Source: Streptomyces sp. PsTaAH-137 (GTDB lineage: Bacteria; Actinomycetota; Actinomycetes; Streptomycetales; Streptomycetaceae). Taken from it: a DNA stretch of 64,000 nucleotides. The position numbers and the translations under genes are program-made. This document shows, one piece after another, positions 51,966 through 60,634 of the stretch; the first letter of the stretch is position 1, and each line of letters starts with the position of its first letter. The notes below the pieces were generated by a model. It saw only the letters and a list, made by a program, of their open reading frames with translations, was not told the origin of the DNA and ran no database searches. The stretch lies in assembly GCF_003259365.1 (NCBI RefSeq), contig NZ_QLLY01000008.1:298351-362350 (forward strand). Reading direction: 5' to 3'.

Positions 51966-52006
51966 GCGTCGTCTTTGCGGATCCCGGTACGGCGCGTCTC
52001 GTCGGG
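51966..52006 (-). promoter_or_regulatory. Guanidine-III (mini-ykkC-III) riboswitch
   Basis: Read on the minus strand the leader contains CCCGACGAGACGCGCCGTAC followed by CGGGATCCGCAAAGACGACGC. This keeps the guanidine-III core order: GACGAG, CGCGCCGTACC, then a short linker and a second AAGACG segment for the pseudoknot. It lies 36 bases before the sugE-type start, just ahead of its ribosome binding site. Guanidinium should stabilise the knot and allow expression of the exporter. Seen by eye; no covariance search was run. Confidence 0.75.
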
Positions 52007-52035
52007 TACTCATAAAGGTAGCAAAGGGCGCGCAA

Positions 52036-52067
52036 AAGGGGCTGGTGACGATGGTCACCAGCCCCTT
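52036..52067 (-). terminator. 14-bp hairpin after the GroES-like gene
   Basis: AAGGGGCTGGTGAC pairs exactly with GTCACCAGCCCCTT around GATG. It lies just past the GroES-like stop and before the SugE riboswitch, so it separates the two minus-strand units. Confidence 0.8.
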
Positions 52068-52085
52068 CGGCCAGGTACTGCGGAG

Positions 52086-52427
52086 CTACAGGTACAGGCC
52101 CGTCGAATCCTCGGAGCCCTCGAACCGGTCGGCCGCCACCGCGTGCAGGTCCCGCTCGCGCATCAGCACGTACGCGACACCGCGCACCTCGACCTCCGCC
52201 CGGTCCTCCGGATCGAACAGCACCCGGTCACCGGGCTCCACCGCCCGCACGTTCTGCCCGACCGCGACGACCTCCGCCCACGCGAGACGCTTGCCGACCG
52301 CCGCCGTCGCGGGAATCAGGATGCCGCCACCGCTGCGCCGCTCGCCCTCGGCCGAGTCCTGCCGCACGAGCACACGGTCGTGCAGCATCCGGATGGGCAA
52401 CTTGTCGTGCTGGGTCTTCTCGCTCAC
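52086..52427 (-). CDS. GroES-like co-chaperone family protein
   Basis: A 113-residue protein with the GroES fold pattern: LPIRMLHDRVLVRQDSAEG, SGGGILIPATA (mobile-loop region), GKRLAWAEVVAVGQNVRAVEPGDRVLF and AYVLMRERDLHAV. It is probably a second, non-groEL-linked GroES-type protein of the kind common in Streptomyces, not the main chaperonin subunit. A DUF3618 gene lies 43 bp upstream on the same strand. Confidence 0.82.
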   Translation of the reverse strand: MSEKTQHDKLPIRMLHDRVLVRQDSAEGERRSGGGILIPATAAVGKRLAWAEVVAVGQNVRAVEPGDRVLFDPEDRAEVEVRGVAYVLMRERDLHAVAADRFEGSEDSTGLYL

Positions 52428-52470
52428 CCGACGAAAATACCTGCCCCGAACCGCCCGCGGTGCGGTCGGG

Positions 52471-52806
52471 TCAGCCCTTGCGGCGCCGCGAGGTGTACGC
52501 CAGCAGCCCCACCACGCCGACCACGACCAGCGCGGCCGGTACCAGACGCTCCAGACGCGGGGCGCCCTCCTCCGTCACCAGCTGCCCCTTGACGTCCGAG
52601 ACCAGCCGATTGGCACTGACATAGGCCCGGCCGACCGTGTGGTCCACCTGGGCGGCGAACTTCGCCTTCGCGTCGCCGACGATCGTCTTGGGGTGCACCC
52701 GCACCCCGAGCTCGTCGAGCGTCTCGGCCAGGGTCTCGCGGCGCCGCTTGATGTCCGCTTCGATCTGCGCCGGCGTCCGCGTATCCGGTGTATCCGTGTC
52801 CGACAC
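52471..52806 (-). CDS. DUF3618 membrane-anchored protein
   Basis: A 111-residue protein. DUF3618 signature: TPAQIEADIKRRRETLAETL then DELGVRVHPKTIVGDAKAKF (about 11-50). A C-terminal membrane helix (LVPAALVVVGVVGLLAYT) and a basic tail follow, so it is probably tail-anchored with a helical cytoplasmic part. Function unknown. Confidence 0.84.
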   Translation of the reverse strand: MSDTDTPDTRTPAQIEADIKRRRETLAETLDELGVRVHPKTIVGDAKAKFAAQVDHTVGRAYVSANRLVSDVKGQLVTEEGAPRLERLVPAALVVVGVVGLLAYTSRRRKG

Positions 52807-52967
52807 CGCGCTGCCTCCGTGGTCGCTGCGTAACTAGCTGTGGGTGTGCTGACGGACAGTCTGTCAGCTCGCCGCCACGGTTACCCGTCGGCACCCCCAT
52901 TACGCTCAACGGGAGTCCCACGGGGCGTCCACGGGAGACACCCCACCCAGCGAGGAGAGCGAGCGAC

Positions 52968-53435
52968 ATGAGCGAGCGACTGCAGCCCGGCGACACAGCC
53001 CCCGCCTTCACCCTGCCCGACGCCGACGGCAACGAGGTCTCCCTCGCCGACCACAAGGGCCGCAAGACGATCGTCTACTTCTACCCGGCCGCGCTCACCC
53101 CGGGCTGCACCAAGCAGGCCTGCGACTTCACCGACAACCTCGACGTGCTCGCGAGCGCCGGCTACGACGTCATCGGCGTCTCCCCCGACAAGCCGGAGAA
53201 GCTCGCCACGTTCCGCGAGAAGGAGAACCTCAAGGTCACCCTCGTCGGCGACCCCGACAAGAAGGTCCTGGAGGCCTACGGCGCCTTCGGCGAGAAGAAG
53301 CTCTACGGCAAGACCGTCACCGGAGTCATCCGCTCCACGGTCGTCGTCGACGAAGAAGGCAAGGTCGAGCGCGCCCTCTACAACGTGAAGGCCACCGGAC
53401 ACGTGGCGAAGATCATCAAGGATCTCGGCATCTGA
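52968..53435 (+). CDS. bcp: Thiol peroxidase, Bcp/PrxQ type
   Basis: A 155-residue peroxiredoxin that reduces peroxides with thiol partners. Peroxidatic Cys47 and resolving Cys52 are in LTPGCTKQACDF; FREKENLKVTLVGDPDKKVLEAYGAF is the usual Bcp core. ATG at 52968 follows GAGGAGAG. It is divergent from the DUF3618 gene. Confidence 0.92.
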   Translation: MSERLQPGDTAPAFTLPDADGNEVSLADHKGRKTIVYFYPAALTPGCTKQACDFTDNLDVLASAGYDVIGVSPDKPEKLATFREKENLKVTLVGDPDKKVLEAYGAFGEKKLYGKTVTGVIRSTVVVDEEGKVERALYNVKATGHVAKIIKDLGI

Positions 53436-53464
53436 CCGGGCCGCGAAGGGTACGCACGTTGTGA

Positions 53465-53492
53465 CGAAAGTCCCCTCAACCGGGGACTTCCG
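53465..53492 (+). terminator. Hairpin after the peroxiredoxin gene
   Basis: AAGTCCCC pairs with GGGGACTT around TCAACC, with two further outer pairs after a mismatch. It lies 30 bp past the bcp stop. Confidence 0.6.
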
Positions 53493-53560
53493 TTTGCAGC
53501 CGCCACGATCGAGCAAGTGATCCCCTGGATAAATCTGTGTCCAGAGAAGGGATCCACCCC

Positions 53561-55063
53561 ATGACCACCGACACCGAGGAAGGGCAGGCGCCCGACCCGG
53601 AGGCGGTCAAGCGTCACCGGGCGCTCTTCCGTGCCGTCAAGCGGCGCAAGAACCCGCCGCTGCGCCGTACCGACATCACCGTCACCGACGAGGCGGCGGT
53701 CAAGCGGGCGGTCAAGGCGGCCTCGCTCGGCAACGCCATGGAGTGGTTCGACTTCGGCATCTACTCCTACCTCGCCGTCACCATCGGCCATGTCTTCTTC
53801 CCGTCCGGGAACGACACGGTCCAGCTGATCTCCTCGTTCGCCACCTTCGCCGTGTCCTTCCTCGTACGGCCGATCGGCGGCATGGTCTTCGGCCCGATGG
53901 GCGACAAGATCGGCCGCAAGAAGGTCCTGGCGATGACCATGATCATGATGGCGATCGGCACCTTCGCCATCGGCCTGATCCCGTCCTACGCCACCATCGG
54001 CTTCTGGGCCCCGGTCCTCCTGATCTTCTTCCGGCTGGTCCAGGGCTTCTCCACCGGCGGCGAGTACGGCGGCGCGTCCACCTTCATCGCCGAGTACGCG
54101 CCCGACAAGAAGCGCGGCTTCTTCGGCAGCTTCCTGGAGTTCGGCACCCTCGCCGGTTACGTCGGCGCCGCCGGCCTGGTCACCCTCCTCACCTCCCTGC
54201 TCGGCAGCGACGGCATGGAGTCCTGGGGCTGGCGCGTCCCGTTCCTCGTCGCGGGCCCCATCGGCCTGGTCGGCCTCTACCTGCGGCTGAAGCTCGACGA
54301 GACCCCGGCGTTCCAGAAGATGGAGGACGCCTCCTCGCACAAGGCCTCCGAAGCGGCCACCTCCGTCGAGACCACCGCCAAGGGCGACCTCGCGAAGATC
54401 TTCCGCGACTACTGGCCCACCCTGGTCCTGTGCATCTGCCTGGTCGGCGCGTACAACATCACCGACTACATGCTCCTGTCGTACATGCCGACCTACCTGT
54501 CCGACGAGATGGGCTACTCCGAGGCCCACGGCCTGCTGATCCTCATCGCGACCATGGTCGTCCTGATGTGCATCATCAACCAGGTCGGCAAGCTCTCCGA
54601 CCGCTTCGGCCGCAAGCCCCTCCTGATGACCGGCATGCTCGGCTTCTTCGTGCTGTCGATCCCGTCCTTCCTGCTGGTCCAGAACGGCGCCCTGTGGGCG
54701 GTCTCCCTCGGCATGCTCCTGCTCGGCCTGTCCCTGGTCTGCCTGCTCGGCACCATGTCGGCGGCGCTCCCGGCGCTCTTCCCGACGAACGTCCGCTACG
54801 GCTCCCTCTCGGTCGGCTACAACCTCTCCGCCTCGATCTTCGGCGGCACGACCCCGCTGGTCATCACGGCCCTGATCGGCCTGACCGGCTCCGACATGAT
54901 GCCCGCCTACTACTCGATGGCGGCGGCCCTCGTCGGCGTCATCGCGGTGGCATGCATGAAGGAAACGGCCCAGAAGCCCCTGGCCGGCTCCCCGCCGTCG
55001 GTGGAGACCGAGGAGGAGGCCGCGGAAATCGTGGAGGCCCAGACTCCGGACCCGAAGTTCTGA
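53561..55063 (+). CDS. MFS metabolite:H+ symporter (ProP/MHS-like)
   Basis: A 500-residue, 12-helix carrier of the MHS family that includes proline/betaine and organic acid porters. LGNAMEWFDFGIYSYLAVTIG, VRPIGGMVFGPMGDKIGRKK and RLVQGFSTGGEYGGASTFIAEY are the MHS hallmarks, with SDRFGRKPLLMTG in the second half. The ATG at 53561 has GAAGGGA upstream. An osmoprotectant role is possible but not shown. Confidence 0.88.
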   Translation: MTTDTEEGQAPDPEAVKRHRALFRAVKRRKNPPLRRTDITVTDEAAVKRAVKAASLGNAMEWFDFGIYSYLAVTIGHVFFPSGNDTVQLISSFATFAVSFLVRPIGGMVFGPMGDKIGRKKVLAMTMIMMAIGTFAIGLIPSYATIGFWAPVLLIFFRLVQGFSTGGEYGGASTFIAEYAPDKKRGFFGSFLEFGTLAGYVGAAGLVTLLTSLLGSDGMESWGWRVPFLVAGPIGLVGLYLRLKLDETPAFQKMEDASSHKASEAATSVETTAKGDLAKIFRDYWPTLVLCICLVGAYNITDYMLLSYMPTYLSDEMGYSEAHGLLILIATMVVLMCIINQVGKLSDRFGRKPLLMTGMLGFFVLSIPSFLLVQNGALWAVSLGMLLLGLSLVCLLGTMSAALPALFPTNVRYGSLSVGYNLSASIFGGTTPLVITALIGLTGSDMMPAYYSMAAALVGVIAVACMKETAQKPLAGSPPSVETEEEAAEIVEAQTPDPKF

Positions 55064-55191
55064 TCCACACCCGAACTGCCCGGCCCTGACCAGAACTTGA
55101 TGCCGCCGCCATGAGCGCGCTCCCGCGCCGCACGGCGCCCCCGTACACTGACGGGGCGGAGCGCGCCCGGCAGGCGCAATGTCCGTTTTAA

Positions 55192-55275
55192 GCGGTCGTG
55201 ACGGAATTGGCAGACGTGTCGGGTTTAGGTCCCGGTGGGAGAAATCTCGTGAGGGTTCGAGTCCCTCCGACCGCA
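55192..55275 (+). tRNA. tRNA-Leu (anticodon UAG)
   Basis: An 84-base class II tRNA. The acceptor arms GCGGTCG and CGACCGC pair fully, the anticodon loop TTTAGGT has TAG at 55226-55228, a long variable arm follows, and the T arm contains GGTTCGAGTCC. CCA is not encoded. It decodes CUA, a very rare codon in Streptomyces, and is followed by a terminator. Confidence 0.93.
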
Positions 55276-55277
55276 CA

Positions 55278-55312
55278 CGAAGAAGGGCGCTCCTCGGGAG
55301 CGCCCTTCTTCG
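55278..55312. terminator. 15-bp hairpin between tRNA-Leu and rdgB
   Basis: CGAAGAAGGGCGCTC pairs exactly with GAGCGCCCTTCTTCG around a five-base loop. It follows the tRNA by two bases and the rdgB stop by 14, so it serves both strands. Confidence 0.85.
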
Positions 55313-55325
55313 TTGCTCCTCGGGC

Positions 55326-55931
55326 TCAGCCCAGCAGCTCCCGCACCACCGGCACCAGCGCCCGGAACGCCTTGCCGCGGTGGGAGATCGCGTTCTTCTC
55401 GGCCGCGGTGAGCTCGGCGCACGTACGCGTGTCGCCCTCGACCTGGAGGATCGGGTCGTAGCCGAAGCCCCCCGAGCCCGCCGGGGCGTGGCGCAGGACG
55501 CCGCGGAGCTGGCCCTCGACCACGCGCTCGGTGCCGTCGGGGAGGGCGAGGGCGGCGGCGCAGGCGAAGTGGGCGCCTCGGTGTTCGTCGGCGTCGATGT
55601 CGCCGAGCTGGGCGAGGAGGAGGTCGAGGTTGGCCTGGTCGTCGCCGTGGCGGCCGGCCCAGCGGGCGGAGAAGATGCCGGGGGCGCCGCCCAGGACGTC
55701 GACGCAGAGGCCCGAGTCGTCGGCGACGGCGGGGAGGCCGGTGGCCCGCGCCAGGGCGTGGGCCTTGAGGAGGGCGTTCTCGGCGAAGGTGACGCCGGTC
55801 TCGCGGACGTCGGGGATGTCCGGGTAGGCGTCGGCGCCGACCAGCTCGTGGGGCAGGCCGGCGTCGGCGAGGATGGCGCGGAGCTCGACGATCTTGCCGT
55901 TGTTGCGGGTGGCGAGGATGAGGCGGGTCAT
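55326..55931 (-). CDS. rdgB: XTP/dITP diphosphatase (RdgB/HAM1)
   Basis: A 201-residue house-cleaning enzyme that hydrolyses deaminated purine nucleoside triphosphates. RLILATRNNGKIVELRAIL at the start, ETGVTFAENALLKAHALA, ADDSGLCVDVLGGAPGIFSA and GFGYDPIL are the family motifs. It is the last gene of the rph-lipoprotein-rdgB run; rph and rdgB are neighbours in many actinobacteria. Confidence 0.94.
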   Translation of the reverse strand: MTRLILATRNNGKIVELRAILADAGLPHELVGADAYPDIPDVRETGVTFAENALLKAHALARATGLPAVADDSGLCVDVLGGAPGIFSARWAGRHGDDQANLDLLLAQLGDIDADEHRGAHFACAAALALPDGTERVVEGQLRGVLRHAPAGSGGFGYDPILQVEGDTRTCAELTAAEKNAISHRGKAFRALVPVVRELLG

Positions 55932-55953
55932 GCCGTCCAGCGTACGAGCAGTG

Positions 55954-56346
55954 TTACGGGGTGCAGACCTTGGTCAGCTCGCCCGCGGCGTCGGTCACCG
56001 GGGTGACGTCGGGGGTCTCGTCGCCGTTCTTGATGGACGTACGGACGTTGTCGACGGCCTTGTTGAGGTCGTCGACGGCCTGGGAGACGTCGGCGTTGTC
56101 GGTCTTGTCGCTGATGTTGTCGAGGTTCTGGTCGATGGAGGCGAGTGCCTCGTCGGCCTGGCCGGGGTCGTTGGACGCGTTCTCCACGGCCTGCTGGAGG
56201 TCGGTGACGCTGTCTGCGATGGAGTCGGCGGTCTGTACGCAGTCGAGCGCCTTGTCGACAGCCGAGCAGCCGACGGCGGCCGGGACGGCGATGAGTACCG
56301 CTGCGGCGGCGAAGAGTGCGGTACGGCGGTGTCGGCGCGCGGCCAT
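55954..56346 (-). CDS. Secreted lipoprotein with helical repeats
   Basis: A 130-residue probable lipoprotein. The signal AALFAAAAVLIAVPAAVGC has a lipobox ending at Cys27 (AVGC). The mature part is acidic and helical with repeated Asp/Asn/Gln (SIADSVTDLQQAVENAS; DKTDNADVSQAVDDLNKAV), suggesting a helical bundle. ATG at 56346 follows GGGAGG. Function unknown; it sits between rph and rdgB. Confidence 0.78.
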   Translation of the reverse strand: MAARRHRRTALFAAAAVLIAVPAAVGCSAVDKALDCVQTADSIADSVTDLQQAVENASNDPGQADEALASIDQNLDNISDKTDNADVSQAVDDLNKAVDNVRTSIKNGDETPDVTPVTDAAGELTKVCTP

Positions 56347-56465
56347 GGACGGGTCCTCCCCTGAGGTACGAAAAGGGTGGACGGCGGGCCATGTCGCGTG
56401 CCGTCCACCCGTTCGTAGTGACGCAGTCGGTGGCCGTTCGGTTGCCGCCGCGCTTGGGGGATTCT

Positions 56466-57203
<738 letters not shown>

Positions 57204-57227
57204 GGGGTCGAGCGTATCCGGTACGGC

Positions 57228-57263
57228 GAAGGCCCCACCCCCGTCAGGAGGGGTGGGGCCTTC
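57228..57263 (-). terminator. 14-bp hairpin after the PTS IIB gene
   Basis: GAAGGCCCCACCCC pairs with GGGGTGGGGCCTTC around an eight-base loop, 19 bases past the nagF-like stop and before the rph start. Confidence 0.75.
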
Positions 57264-57281
57264 AGCGGTTTACGGGGTCGC

Positions 57282-57515
57282 TCACATCATGTCTTCGATG
57301 TCGGCGGCGATGGGGTCGGCGTCGGTGCCGATGACGACCTGGATCGCGGTGCCCATCTTGACGACGCCGTGGGCGCCGGCGGCCTTGAGGGCGGCCTCGT
57401 CGACCTTGGAGGGGTCGATGACCTCGGTGCGCAGGCGGGTGATGCAGCCCTCGACCTCTTCGATGTTGTCGAGCCCGCCGAGCCCGGCGACGATCTTCTC
57501 AGCCTTGGTGGCCAT
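57282..57515 (-). CDS. nagF: PTS EIIB component, N-acetylglucosamine type
   Basis: A 77-residue cytoplasmic phosphocarrier. Cys24 in EVEGCITRLRTEV is the phosphorylated residue, and VKMGTAIQVVIGTDADPIA is typical of the glucose/GlcNAc IIB fold. It receives phosphate from EIIA and passes it to sugar bound by the IIC permeases. ATG at 57515 follows AGGGAGA. It is divergent from nagE1 with a DasR-like box between; the symbol follows S. coelicolor by synteny. Confidence 0.86.
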   Translation of the reverse strand: MATKAEKIVAGLGGLDNIEEVEGCITRLRTEVIDPSKVDEAALKAAGAHGVVKMGTAIQVVIGTDADPIAADIEDMM

Positions 57516-57656
57516 TTCGTTCTCCCTGTTTGTCCCGGGCCCGCCTTTGGGCCGCTTTGTCACGGTAACCCACGGTTGGCCCATCTTCACGAGCGTTTGC
57601 CCGTCTCGTGACGAATGATGACGAGCACGCGGACCGACCGTCCCGCACATGGTGCA

Positions 57657-57672
57657 ACTGGTCTACACCAGT
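57657..57672. promoter_or_regulatory. DasR-responsive element (dre) between nagF and nagE1
   Basis: ACTGGTCTACACCAGT matches the DasR consensus ACTGGTCTAGACCACT closely and is itself a near palindrome. It lies in the shared upstream region of the divergent nagF and nagE1 genes, where DasR would repress until GlcN-6-P accumulates. Confidence 0.85.
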
Positions 57673-57723
57673 TAACAGAGTATCCAACACCCGCCAGACG
57701 TGGCTTGTTCCGGGAGGACGCCC

Positions 57724-59010
57724 ATGAGCACGAACGCTGTCGCCACACCTCGGCCGAGCCCCTGGAGCTCCTTCTTCCAGGGGCTCCAGAAGATGGGGCG
57801 CAGCCTCCAGCTGCCCATCGCCGTGCTCCCGGCGGCCGGTATCGTCAACCGGCTCGGCCAGCCCGACGTCTTCGGTGACGACGGTCTCGGCTGGACCAAT
57901 GTGGCCAAGGTGTTTGCGGGTGCGGGCGGTGCGCTGCTCGACGCGGACCTCGGTCTGCCGCTGCTGTTCTGCATCGGTGTCGCGATCGGCATGGCGAAGA
58001 AGGCGGACGGTTCCACGGCGCTCGCGGCGGTGGCCGGCTTCCTCGTCTACCGGGGTGTGCTGCGGCAGTTCCCGATCGACTGCGCCGACGGGGCGAAGGC
58101 GGTGGCGGTGGGCTGCCAGGCGGCGGACAACACCGTCTCGGCGTTCCAGTTCCAGAACCCCGGCGTGTTCGGCGGCATCATCATGGGTCTGCTGGCGTCG
58201 TTCTTCTGGGTGCGTTTCCACCGGACGAAGCTGGTCTCGTGGCTCGGCTTCTTCAACGGCCGCCGCCTGGTGCCGATCATCATGGCGTTCGTCGGCATCA
58301 TCTTCGCGGTGATCTGCCTGTGGATCTGGCCGCCGATCGGTGACGCGCTGGAGAGCTTCTCCAACTGGCTGGAGGGCCTGGGTGCGATCGGCTCCGGCAT
58401 CTTCGGTGTCGCCAACCGTGCGCTGCTGGTCATCGGCCTGCACCAGTTCCTGAACGTGCCGCTGTGGTTCCAGTTCGGCTCGTACACGAAGCCGGACGGT
58501 ACGACCGTGCACGGTGACATCAACATGTTCCTCAGCGGCGACCCGAGCGCGGGCATCTACCAGTCGGGCTTCTTCCCGATCATGATGTTCGCCCTGCCGG
58601 CGGCGTGCCTGGCGATGGTGCACTGTGCGCGGCCGGAGCGGCGCAAGGCGGTCGGCGGCATGATGCTGTCGCTGGCGCTGACGTCGTTCGTCACGGGTAT
58701 CACCGAGCCGATCGAGTACTCCTTCGTCTTCATCGCGCCGGCCCTGTACGCGGTGCACGCGGTGCTGACCGGTGTGTCGATGGCGGTGACGTGGGCGCTC
58801 GGGGTGAAGGACGGCTTCAGCTTCTCCGCGGGCCTGATCGACTACTTGATCAACTGGAATCTGGCGACCAAGCCATGGCTGATCATTCCGATCGGCCTGG
58901 CGTTCGCGGTGGTGTACTACGTGGTCTTCAGATTCGCGATCACGAAGTTCGACCTGAAGACCCCGGGCCGTGAGCCCGAGGAGGAGGTCGAGGACATCAC
59001 CAAGGCCTGA
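57724..59010 (+). CDS. nagE1: PTS EIIC permease, N-acetylglucosamine type 1
   Basis: A 428-residue membrane permease of the glucose/GlcNAc IIC family. SLQLPIAVLPAAGIVNRLGQ near the start, FCIGVAIGMAKKADGSTALA, NRALLVIGLHQFLNVPLWFQ and SFVTGITEPIEYSFVF (the sugar-site GITEPIE) mark the family. GGGAGGA precedes ATG at 57724. It works with the separate IIB at 57282-57515. By synteny it is nagE1; nagE2 follows as a close paralogue. Confidence 0.86.
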   Translation: MSTNAVATPRPSPWSSFFQGLQKMGRSLQLPIAVLPAAGIVNRLGQPDVFGDDGLGWTNVAKVFAGAGGALLDADLGLPLLFCIGVAIGMAKKADGSTALAAVAGFLVYRGVLRQFPIDCADGAKAVAVGCQAADNTVSAFQFQNPGVFGGIIMGLLASFFWVRFHRTKLVSWLGFFNGRRLVPIIMAFVGIIFAVICLWIWPPIGDALESFSNWLEGLGAIGSGIFGVANRALLVIGLHQFLNVPLWFQFGSYTKPDGTTVHGDINMFLSGDPSAGIYQSGFFPIMMFALPAACLAMVHCARPERRKAVGGMMLSLALTSFVTGITEPIEYSFVFIAPALYAVHAVLTGVSMAVTWALGVKDGFSFSAGLIDYLINWNLATKPWLIIPIGLAFAVVYYVVFRFAITKFDLKTPGREPEEEVEDITKA

Positions 59011-59030
59011 CAGGCCTTCAGCCCCCCACG

Positions 59031-59067
59031 CGAAGGGCCCCCGGACCATCGGTCCGGGGGCCCTTCG
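59031..59067 (+). terminator. 17-bp hairpin after nagE1
   Basis: CGAAGGGCCCCCGGACC pairs exactly with its complement around ATC, 21 bases past the stop. It separates nagE1 from nagE2, which has its own operators. Confidence 0.88.
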
Positions 59068-59147
59068 TCACGTATGAGTAGTACGCCCCACATATGTTCC
59101 AGACCACAAAAAACACGGGTTCCTTATCTCACCTTCACCGTGCTACA

Positions 59148-59163
59148 ACAGGTCTACACCACT
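59148..59163. promoter_or_regulatory. dre site 1 upstream of nagE2
   Basis: ACAGGTCTACACCACT differs from the DasR consensus at two positions. It lies about 100 bp before the nagE2 ATG and is one base from a second, inverted site. Confidence 0.8.
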
Positions 59164-59164
59164 G

Positions 59165-59180
59165 AGGTGGTGTAGACCAT
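59165..59180. promoter_or_regulatory. dre site 2 upstream of nagE2
   Basis: AGGTGGTGTAGACCAT reads ATGGTCTACACCACCT on the minus strand, a DasR-like box in inverted orientation next to site 1. Two adjoining boxes suggest tighter control of nagE2 than of nagE1. Confidence 0.7.
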
Positions 59181-59249
59181 CTGGCTGCTGCCCACCCCCG
59201 TTTTTCTTCCTTTCCGTCCCCGGCAGCACCCCAGCACATGGAGGAATTC

Positions 59250-60545
59250 ATGAGCAGCACCGCTACGGCGGCACCCGCGAAGAAGCGGGGCTCCGGCCTG
59301 TTCCAGGGCCTTCAGAAGGTGGGTCGCAGCCTGCAGCTGCCGATCGCGGTGCTGCCGGCGGCGGGCATCCTGCTCCGCATCGGCCAGCCCGACGTCCAGG
59401 AGAAGCTGCACCTTCCCGCCGACGTCGCCAAGGTCTTCGCGGGCGCCGGCGGTGCCCTGCTCGACGCCTCGTTCGGTCTGCCGCTGCTGTTCTGCATCGG
59501 TGTCGCGATCGGCTTCGCGAAGAAGGCGGACGGCTCGACGGCCCTCGCGGCCGTGGTCGGCTTCCTGACCTACTACGCCGTGATCCACCAGTTCCCGATC
59601 GAGAAGGGAATGGAGGGTCACAAGTACATATCCAGCGGCCTGTTCGGTGGTGTCTGGCAGAAGGGCTCCGAGGTCACCGCGGCCTCGTTCCAGAACCCCG
59701 GCGTTCTCGGCGGCATCATCCTGGGTCTGCTCAGCGCGGTCCTGTGGCAGAAGTTCCACCGCACCAAGCTGGTCGACTGGCTCGGCTTCTTCAACGGCCG
59801 TCGCCTGGTGCCGATCATCATGGCCTTCGTCGGCACCGCCGCGGGCGTCCTGGTCGCTCTCGGCTGGGAGCCGATCGGCAACGTCATCACCGATTTCGGT
59901 AAGTGGATCACCGGCCTCGGCGCCCTCGGCGCCGGTCTGTTCGGCCTGATCAACCGAGGCCTGCTGCCGATCGGCATGCACCAGTTCGTCAACACGGTCT
60001 CCTGGTTCCAGATCGGTGACTACACCAAGCCGGACGGCTCCGTCGTCCACGGTGACCTCACCCGCTTCTTCGCCGGTGACCCGAGCGCCGGACAGTTCAT
60101 GTCGGGCTTCTTCCCGATCATGATGTTCGGCCTGCCGGCCGCGGCTCTGGCCATCGCGCACGCCGCCCGCCCCGAGCGCCGCAAGGCCGTCCTCGGCATG
60201 ATGCTGTCGCTCGCCCTGACCTCGTTCGTCACCGGTGTGACCGAGCCGATCGAGTTCTCGTTCATGTTCATCGCGCCGCTGCTGTACGCGATCCACGCGG
60301 TGCTGACCGCTGCCTCGATGCTGATCACCTGGGCGCTGGGCGTCCACGCGGGCTTCACCTTCTCGGCGGGCGCGATCGACTACGTGCTGAACTGGAACCT
60401 CGCCACCAAGCCCTGGCTGATCATCCCGATCGGCCTGGTCTTCGCGGCGATCTACTACGTGCTGTTCCGCTTCGCGATCACCAAGTTCAACCTCACCACC
60501 CCGGGCCGCGAGCCCGAGGAGGAGATCGAGGACATCACCAAGTGA
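59250..60545 (+). CDS. nagE2: PTS EIIC permease, N-acetylglucosamine type 2
   Basis: A 431-residue IIC permease, paralogous to nagE1 across its whole length (SLQLPIAVLPAAGILLRIGQ; NRGLLPIGMHQFVNTVSWFQ; SFVTGVTEPIEFSFMF). In S. coelicolor NagE2 is the main GlcNAc uptake permease. GGAGGA precedes ATG at 59250. It has its own pair of DasR-like boxes and a terminator on each side. Confidence 0.88.
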   Translation: MSSTATAAPAKKRGSGLFQGLQKVGRSLQLPIAVLPAAGILLRIGQPDVQEKLHLPADVAKVFAGAGGALLDASFGLPLLFCIGVAIGFAKKADGSTALAAVVGFLTYYAVIHQFPIEKGMEGHKYISSGLFGGVWQKGSEVTAASFQNPGVLGGIILGLLSAVLWQKFHRTKLVDWLGFFNGRRLVPIIMAFVGTAAGVLVALGWEPIGNVITDFGKWITGLGALGAGLFGLINRGLLPIGMHQFVNTVSWFQIGDYTKPDGSVVHGDLTRFFAGDPSAGQFMSGFFPIMMFGLPAAALAIAHAARPERRKAVLGMMLSLALTSFVTGVTEPIEFSFMFIAPLLYAIHAVLTAASMLITWALGVHAGFTFSAGAIDYVLNWNLATKPWLIIPIGLVFAAIYYVLFRFAITKFNLTTPGREPEEEIEDITK

Positions 60546-60577
60546 GCCCCGCTCACGCGTGATCCCTCCCCCGCGTA

Positions 60578-60620
60578 CGGCGAAGGCCCCGGAACCTCAG
60601 CGGTTCCGGGGCCTTCGCCG
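60578..60620. terminator. 19-bp hairpin between nagE2 and the MBL hydrolase
   Basis: CGGCGAAGGCCCCGGAACC pairs exactly with its complement around a five-base loop. The two flanking genes converge, so it can end both. Confidence 0.9.
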
Positions 60621-60634
60621 TGTCGTGGCCGGGA

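Noticed and set aside
55192..55275. tRNA-Leu as an island attachment site
   Set aside because: No integrase and no duplicated tRNA 3' end was seen, and the accessory island lies 23 kb away between ordinary genes.
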